Shown here: piece by piece, positions 36,401 to 45,400 of the stretch
Layout: each line of letters starts with the position of its first letter
How positions within the stretch are numbered: position 1 is the stretch's first letter
Assembly (NCBI GenBank): GCA_036768485.1
Contig: JAVLUZ010000154.1
Coordinates: forward strand, 41,571,646 to 41,635,645
Direction of reading: 5' to 3'
Source of the DNA: Mermis nigrescens
Taxonomy: Eukaryota > Nematoda > Enoplea > Mermithida > Mermithidae
DNA: 64,000 nt
Notes under the pieces: generated by a model
The model's database searches: none
What the model was told of the DNA's origin: nothing
The model's input: the letters and a program-made list of their open reading frames with translations, nothing else
Program-made: the position numbers and the translations under genes

Positions 36401-39400
36401 GACAAGCATAGGTGGGCGCCACCAGAGTTCTGGGGGTGCAGGATTTTTCTAATGGTCAAAAAATGGCCTTAAAAATGGTGGTATTGCGAAAAAACACCAT
36501 TTTTTAACGTTTTTCATCGAGCACTATCCATTGGCATCAAAAAAAATTGCGAAAAAAACAAAAAAATTCAGAAATTGAATTCTGAGGGTCATTTTGGTTT
36601 CTGGGGGGCATACCATACGTGGGAAGCACCGAAATTCTGGGGGGTCAAGATTTTTCAAAGGTCTAAAAATGGTGGTATGGCGGAAAAACACCATTTTTCA
36701 ACGTTTTTCATCGAGCACTATCCATTGGCATCAAAAAATTGCGAAAAGAGAAGGAAGATTTTCAAAAATTGAATTCTGGGGAAGGGGGTTATTTTGGTTT
36801 CTGGGGGGAGATATTTGGCCTTCTAAGGGGGGGGGTGCATGCGCGCGATTTTACCATCTTTGGCCTAAAATGACAAAAAAACACCTAAAAATAACCAAAA
36901 ACGGAAGTTTTTGCCAAAAATGGGGGACGGTCAAAAATTTTCCGAATTCGGGGCGGGTAATGGTGGATAACCAACTTTATATACGCGATCCCATCCCCCT
37001 GTTACATTTAAGGTGTAAAATTTCGAATCATAGTTCGATGTTTCGTTCGTCCAGCGCTTTTATTTTTTATTTGTTTTGTTAATTTTTTGCATTTTTTTAA
37101 TTTTTAAATTTTTATGTCCAGGTCCAAAATCACTCATTCGGTCATGCAAGAGGCGTACGTGAAAAAAATGGTAAAAATCGTCGGCAACTCGCCCTATCAT
37201 TACGCCGGCGGCGCTAAGCGCGCTCCCAATCAGCGGCATACGTCGGGCGATCTTTGGTCGCTGATCACGTTGAACAACGATCACGGTCGTTGTATCGAAC
37301 TGAAATTCGTCGATCGCATGCGTCGCCAATTCGAATTCAGCGTCGATTCGTTCCAAATTCACTTAGATCGTCTGCTATTCCTCCGAACGACTACCAACGA
37401 AACTGTGATGACGTCATTGCGACGCGACGATGGCGTCATCGCGATGGTGACGTCACCGCGACGCGACGATGACGTCATCGCGATGGTGACGTCATCGCGG
37501 CGCGATGACGACGTTGCCGATAAAGCGACCGAGTTACGCCGGTTGTCGGCGGCGGCGGTTAGCGACCGCTGCGAAATCGAATCGGGCGACCGCTGCGAAA
37601 TTAAATCCGACGACGACCGCTGCGAAATCCATTCGGACGACCGCCGCGTGATTAAATCTAAGGACCGCTGCGAAATCAAATTAGGCGACCAGCGCGAAGT
37701 TAATTGTAACGACCGCTGCGAAATCAAATCGGACGAAAGCTGCGAAATCCATCCAAGCGACTGCTGCGAAATTCGCGACGTCGAGTCGCTCGACGGCGAC
37801 GACGACGAAGAAATGGTCGTCGTGGCCGAAAGCGCTTACGGCGATTTTAGAGCCGCTAGTGAACATTTGCGGCGCAAATTGATCGCCACGACTCAGCCCG
37901 AATTGATTCGCGGCGGTGGATTGCTCAAATACGTGCATTTGTTAGTCAAGGGTAAGAGTGAGATGGTAAATGATTGAAAAATATTGACATAAAATAAAAA
38001 TAAAATAAAAAATACGGATGAAAATAGAAAATAAAATTATTAAAATAATAGAATAATTTTAAATATGATAAAAGAACAATAAAACTTTAGATAATAAATG
38101 GGCCGCAGCCAAATTGTGGGGATCTGTTGGGGCAAAATTATCGAAAACAGCACCAACAATGTAAATTCTGATCGGGGTTTAGACCAGGTCCCCCACCCAC
38201 GCCCATGTTTGGTCAGTATGCTCGAGTCGAAGCGAATAATTAGGTATGGCGAACATACGTGGGCAGCACCAAAATTCTGGGGGTGGGTGGTGCAAGATTT
38301 TTCAAAGGTAAAAATATGGCCTTACAAATGATGGTATGGCGAAAAAACACTATTTTTCAACGTTTCTCATCGAGCACTATCATTGGCATCAAAAAATTGC
38401 GAAAAAAAAACAAAAAAAATCAAAAATTGAATTCTGGGGGGTGTTTCTCGGGGGTCGCGTACCTCCCCTAAACCCTCCACCCCCACGCCCAGGTTTTCAT
38501 ACCTCCTCCTAAAACCTTCCACCCCCACGCCCAGGTGTGATGGCGAAGGAGAGACTTTTTTAAATAAAAAACAATGGAGAAATAAAGAATAGGAAAATAT
38601 GGAATAATTGATTTAAACTTGCAAGAAATGAAGGCACATTGTAAATTTGGACGTTCGTTCCTATTGACTATTTGATTATTTTCTTATCAATGACGTAACA
38701 GCCTAAAACTCCGTGTTTGATATTGGTAGCCTAGCTACCTTAGATAGCCGATTTCAAACTAATTGGATGGTGCTGTCCGGCCCAGCCAGAGAGCTTTTTA
38801 GCCATAATGGTCTCAAAAACTGGCGTAATTGCTGAAATAGCCTAGAAATTATGCTAATCAAAGCTTTTGAGCCTTTACAAGCGTTTTTGCAGAAAATGTT
38901 TGGCTTTCGTGTATCTTTGGCCTTGTTTTATCTTTTCCTCGTAAAATTTCCCATTTTACGCGCTGGGGCGGGTCTGCTGCACCGTATACGGGCATGAGGA
39001 GGGGTGACCACACATGGGTCGTAGAGGGTGATCTGGGGGTATTCACCCTCACAGGAGTTTAAAAACCCAAGCAGATTACTGTAGACCCCGAGAATTCCAT
39101 TTTTAGTAACATTTTTGGTGTTTTTTTTGGCAATTTTTAGGGATTTCACTCACCCCCTCCCTCCCCAGAATTTTTTACTGCCGACCACGTTTGGGGATAA
39201 CCCCCTGAAAATCCCGCGGACCCTCTTCCAGAAGTATATAGACCCTACAATTAAATATTTGATGCTGTTTTTGGCGATTTTGCCCCATCGATTCCCAGGA
39301 TTCGGCTGTTGCTCATCTGTACTCTATCCCTTCCCACATACATACGAGTATGTGTATGTGTATTCAGGCCCGTATCCAGCATTTTATTTTTGGGGGGCTG

Positions 39401-42400
39401 AAAATTTTGAGGTCAAACATCTCGAGAATTATTAGGAGATGGGAAAAATAAAGGCATTTTTGAGCATATCTCAATGAGCTCTATGCAATGGTTAGGAAAA
39501 TTTCAGAAAAATTTTTTAAACTTTTTTACTTTATGCCATACTCATATTACACAAATCTATCGTTTAAACAATCTACAAAACTGATTTCTGATCATTCAAT
39601 CGGCGAATAATTTCCTCTCTGTCTTTGTAATTAATCTTTGTCATCTACAAAGAAAACTCAAATTTGAGCGGTTCTGGGTGGGCTAGAAGACAAAAAGTAT
39701 ACATAAACGATGAATCCGGCGCGAAGCGCCGAATTATTTTGGCTTTATTAGCTCAAAAGTACGCTGAAAACCTGTTTTGGTGGTGTTTTAGAAGTACTTT
39801 GAGAGTTTTTCATGTTTTTCTTTGGGGAGGGACCCTAATGTGTTTCGAAAATTATTTTTCATTACTGGGGGAGCAGCCGCCCCCGCCCTCCCTGAATACG
39901 GCCCTGTATGTATCTATAGGTTTTCTGGTAGCCACTCGCTAGTCAATATGGGATAATATTGCCCAGATCATCAGATAATTCCGTAAAATCGTAAATTCTC
40001 CGTGAATTTTACTGCCAAAAATTAAAATATATGGATGGGCGATACAAACAGTTTGGCATTCAAGAAAAATTATCAGGGGGCAATAATGAAGGAAAATTTT
40101 TTATGTTCGTACGCAGGCCCATAACCAGAAGGGGGCGGGGGCGTCCCCCGAAATTTAAAAGCAATTTCGTTTCTCTCAAGGGTCCCTCATAGGAAAAATG
40201 AAAAATTGGCGAAGTGCGTCTGAAACACCGCCAAAACAGGTTTTTAGCGTACTTTTGAGCTAGTAAACTCAAAAGTTTTCGGCGCTTCGCGCCGGATTTA
40301 TTGTTAATATATAGTATTGTCTTCTAAAGCGCTAAAACTCGCTCAAATTTGAGTTAGACATAGAGAGCATGTCAATTTTTTCCGGCGCTGTGCGCCGGAT
40401 TCATTGTTCAGCTATAGTTTTTGCCTTCTAGCTCACTCAAAACAGCTCAAATTTGTGTTATGACATGGGAAGCACGAAATTTTTCCTGCGCTTCGCGCCG
40501 TATTTATTGTTTATATATGTTTTTTGTCTTCTAGCCCGCTTGAAACCGCTCAAATTTGAGCTTGACATGCAGAATATTTTAATTTTTTCGGCGCTTGGCG
40601 CCGAATTATTCATTATCTGTATTGTTTTTCTCTGTAAAGCACAATGATTAAGTAAAAAGGCAAGGCAAGATACAAGGAATAATTCGTCGATTAAATGATG
40701 AGAAATCAGCTTAAATGATAAATTTGCCTGTATATCTAGAATAGAGTGAACAATTTTGTAAAAATGCTCTGAAATTTTTCTTCATTATCGTATAGAGCTC
40801 GCTGAAATCAAAACTGCCTTTATTCCCGCCCATTTCCTAATGGTTCTCGAGACATCTGGCCTCAAAAATCTCCCCCTTCCCCCGAAATGAAATCTTGGTT
40901 ACGGGCCTGTACGCACGTACACATTTCGCATACTGGGGCTATGGGGGGATTTTTTGCAAGGCATACCCCTGAGGCCATTTTCAAAGCAAAACGTCATTTT
41001 GGAACTATGAAGCTGCGCCGATTGATACACAGCAGTATGATCTGGTCCAATCATTCATTCAGACACTCTTTGTCCATTATTTTGTGCATATTCGGTTCCC
41101 AAGTCAATCAATCGTTCTTTTTATCATTTGTTTTCATACAAACTTATTCACAAGTATACAAGAAGAGTAAAATACAACGAATGAAAACATTTTTACGGGT
41201 TTTGAGGGGTGGGGGGTAAGAAATGACAAAAATATCTAAAAAGTCAACATAGACTCTAGTGCCATAATTAGCCGTAAAAATTAATCATTCACTTCCTCCA
41301 CATCCCCTCAACGAAACTCGGTTTACCCCCTCCCAAAGCATTGGACCGTGTGCGTGTATGAGTCATTTTGTATACAAAAACGCGACTTTTACTTGCAGCA
41401 AAAATTGAAGAATCTCCTCCGCTTCGCGCCTTTTCAACCTTCTATACGTTTAGGCGTTTTTCGCCGGTTTTATTCTCATTTTTTGACAGTGTAAACTATA
41501 TTTTTATACGCAATTTTTCCGTAATGCTCAATTATAGCATTTTTTACGTTAATTCATATAGGTACGTGTTGCCAATCATCCAATTTGTACTGAAGCGTAA
41601 TCCAACTAAAGTTTTAAGTATTATTGCCAAAGCGATACGCGTACAGGCTATGTTATCTGCGTTAGCAAGCCTTTTTTGAGAATAAGTTTAAAAACTGCAG
41701 TCAGTGGCGGAAGGGGGCGCTACCACACATTGGCAGCAAGAAAATTCTGGGGGTCTGGTTGGGTGAAATGGCCAAAAATGTTACTGAGAATAGAAGTCTG
41801 CTGGGGGTGGTGTAAACCCCCCATCGCAACAGCACTGCACGCCAATAAAAGGGAAATACAAATGAAATTCGAATTTAAATACTTTCCGATATCTTGCTAA
41901 ACCGTCTTGGCTCTCTTGATTCATATTTTAGCTCCTTTTTAAAATTATTAATAAAAATTTTGGCATATTTTTCAATCGCCGGTCAAAAATTACACAGAGT
42001 ACGTCAAACCCTGGCTCATTGATGTGGGCTGTATTTATTCAAGTCGTGACGTGACGTACTATGGGTCGTTTAGGGGACGCGAATCGTGCTTTTTTCATAC
42101 TGTAACGAGTTAGTTGATTGGCATTGAAGCGTGGCATAATGGCTAGGATGCTGTGACGTCATTGATACTCTAAATTTTTTATATGATGACGTCATGTTAG
42201 CAAAAAATTCCTAACACCTTCTGACAATACAATGCTCGTCGCATTACGTATGTAGGACGCACGCGTTGCTGTCATGGCTATGACGTCATACTAACATTCA
42301 TTTTTCCGGGATTGTGTCTAGTGAATAAAACAAGTTTCAGCCCTTTTGAATGCCTTTGAACCATGGTAGACCCACTATAACATTTTAATTTTCACCGATT

Positions 42401-45400
42401 GTGGAATGTATTAGAAAAATTGAAAGAATTGCATCGAAATGAAAAAAATACTCGTGAACAGTATGGAATTTTTGGGCGGTGAGAAGTCCTGAAATATTTT
42501 TAAGTGCCTTTTTTGAACTCAAAAACGATGGATTAAAAAACACCACATTTGGCGTTTCTGACGACGCTCTTTCTTTCTAGATGGTAAAAACAAATTTTCA
42601 AAAATTTCAACGAAATCTCAGGTAAAAAGTTTTCGAAAATTGCTCGAAAAAATTGTTGCATTCTCTTCAACTAAGAAAATTTCCCAAGATTTTCCTGGGG
42701 AATTGGAAATTCTAATGAGGTGAAAAAATTTTACGGGGGTTGGTAAAATCAGATCATGTCTGTTTGCGATAGCAAACATCATCAAGACGCAAAAATACCA
42801 TCGATTCATCTTGAGATTATCAACTATTTTGAAGTCAAGAAATTTGTTCGATATTTAACAAATGCCAGTTATCTCCAAACCATTTATGGAAGAGAATGAG
42901 AAAATTTATGCCTAGTATCACACCTGGGCAATGCCCCATATCGGCCCATCACCAGGACGGGCCGAACCAAAAAGTTAGACGGGGCGAAGGGCTAACTTGG
43001 ACGGGGCTATGTTTTGTACAGGGAGAAAATTTTTGGAGGTAATTTAAGGAAATTCTTGGTACAGTATATCATGATCAGTGTGCAAAACAAGCACAGGAAC
43101 CATCTTATTACACTTTTCGACACCTTTTTCATTGATGGACCCACCTTTTTTTCAGTGACTGACCCACTGATTAAGCTTAACGACCCACCTTTTTCAGGCA
43201 AGGACCCACCTTTTCACGTCAGGGTCTAGGGACCCAACAACCTTTTTGGCTGGAAGTTGGACGGGGCGAACCATCAGCCATTGCCCAGGTATGCCTAGTA
43301 TATCAAGTGTTAAGACGTTAATTTGATTTAAAATTAAATAGTGAAAATTGAGCAAATCAAAAGAGTAGAAAGCCTGCGTGCAAAACGGTCCTCAATGGCA
43401 ATTGAAAAATGAAGTAAAATTGTATTGAACTTTGCCTCGTCGAAAAATTATGTTCATCAAGGTAAGCTTTCTATGGAAAAGCTCTGAAAAAACTTTAAAA
43501 ACTGTTAAAAAGTCTTACCGGCACCAATTAAGGCTTTGCCTAGAATTCCTAACGCGGTTTTATTAGATGAATTTTAAACAACAAATTTGGAAAACAAGTT
43601 GCACTTTACCACCAAAAGCAAACATGAAGCTTTAGGAAAATCGAGCTCAATGACACAGCTTTTCTGTCTGGTATCAGCATTCAATGGCGAATTAATTTTT
43701 ACACCATTACACCATTCCAATATACAAATTACCTTTGAAAGCTCGTATTAAGCCGAAAAATTCATTCATCCCCGGTCGATTTCTCAGACCGGTCGGGTTG
43801 GCATCATACCTGGGCGTGAGGGGCTTTGGGGGTATGCACCCCCAGAAATTAAAATACCCCATCCTCCAGAAACCAAAATAACCCCCCAGAATTCAATTTT
43901 TGCAATTTTTTTTTGTTTTTTCGCAATTTTTTCGATGCCAATGGATAGTGCTCGATGACAAGTGTTAAAAAATGGTGTTTTTTCGCCATACCACCGTTTT
44001 TATCGCCATTTTTTGATCTTTGAAAAATCTTGCACCCCCCACAGAATTTCGGTGCCGCCTCCCCTATGGTTGGCATCTTTTATTCGTTTTTTTAATTTTT
44101 ATTTTACTTTATTTCTATACTTTTATAATTATTTTGTTTTATTTTTACATCTTTTTTATTTTCTTTTATTTTTTCGTTTTTATTCATTTTTCTACAGCGT
44201 TTTTTGTGGTTCAGGTTTTAGGCCATTAGACGATGATCTCGATGCTACGGAATCGTCGTACAACGGCGAAGCGGTTCGCAAACTAGAGCGATACATGTGC
44301 AGCAGATTTTTTATCGATTTCGGTCGCCTTGACCAGCAAGAGCGCAAACTACGCGCTTATCTCGACGATCATCTTCGATTGTATTCTCTTCAGGTGGGCA
44401 TATGCGTTATAAGCAGACCGTAACAAGAAGGGGGTACCATACATGCACAGCATAGGAATTCTGGGGGTGAAATTATGAACGCGTCAAAAAATCGTTTTTA
44501 GCGTTTCTGACGATGCTCTACCTTTCTAGAGCATAAAAACTTGGAAAAATTTCGAAAGAAATCAAAATAAGTCGGAACAAATTGAACAAAATATAGCTAA
44601 AACATGAGTATAATGGCGCGCAGCGCCGAAAATTTAGCACTTTTGAGCAAATAGATGGCTAAAAACGCTTTAAAAAGCATCTTTTTTATACAAATTTTTA
44701 GAAAATTTTTAGGAACTTTCAAAAAATCGCCAATTCTGGGGGTGGTGAAAAATTTTTTGCGAGGGGTAATATTTTGGACAGAACATGATAAAATTGCTCA
44801 GTAAAAGACAGTTTTTTGTTGATCTTCCTTATCCCTCTAGCCTCGTTTTGGCTTTAGTTACATCGTTTTTAATGGTTTAGCTCGATGAAAAGTTAAAGAG
44901 CATTAAGAAATGGGCATTTTTTGGCCTATTTTCAGTTATATCACAAAAATTCAAGATGAGGAAATAAGGCTCGAATAAAAAAATTTAGTGGTTTGTTCCC
45001 AGTAATCTACTTTTTCTTCTTATTTTTTGCGAATGTGTCCACCAGATGCCTGTTCTTATGCATTGTAATAGTTTTCTAGTTGTTATCCCTTTCGAAAATA
45101 ATTTTCGTCAAAAGTAACATAAATATTTAGAAAGGGCATAAAAAATTGCATTAAATGAAAGCAATAACGGCCCAAGTGTGTGTTGAAAGTGTAGCTTTAT
45201 ATAGACTAGGAGTTTTTCCTACGATGGTACCCTTCGGCTGCAAAAACATGATGGCAAAGGGAGGGTTAAATAAGAGTGTATGAGCATTCTGCGATCTCTT
45301 AAAAATTTCCAGGGCATCAGTAAAGTTGGACCCTTGCATGAAACGCCAAAACTTTTGAAAATGGAGTAATAAATGCAACATGGCCATTTACTTTAATTTT

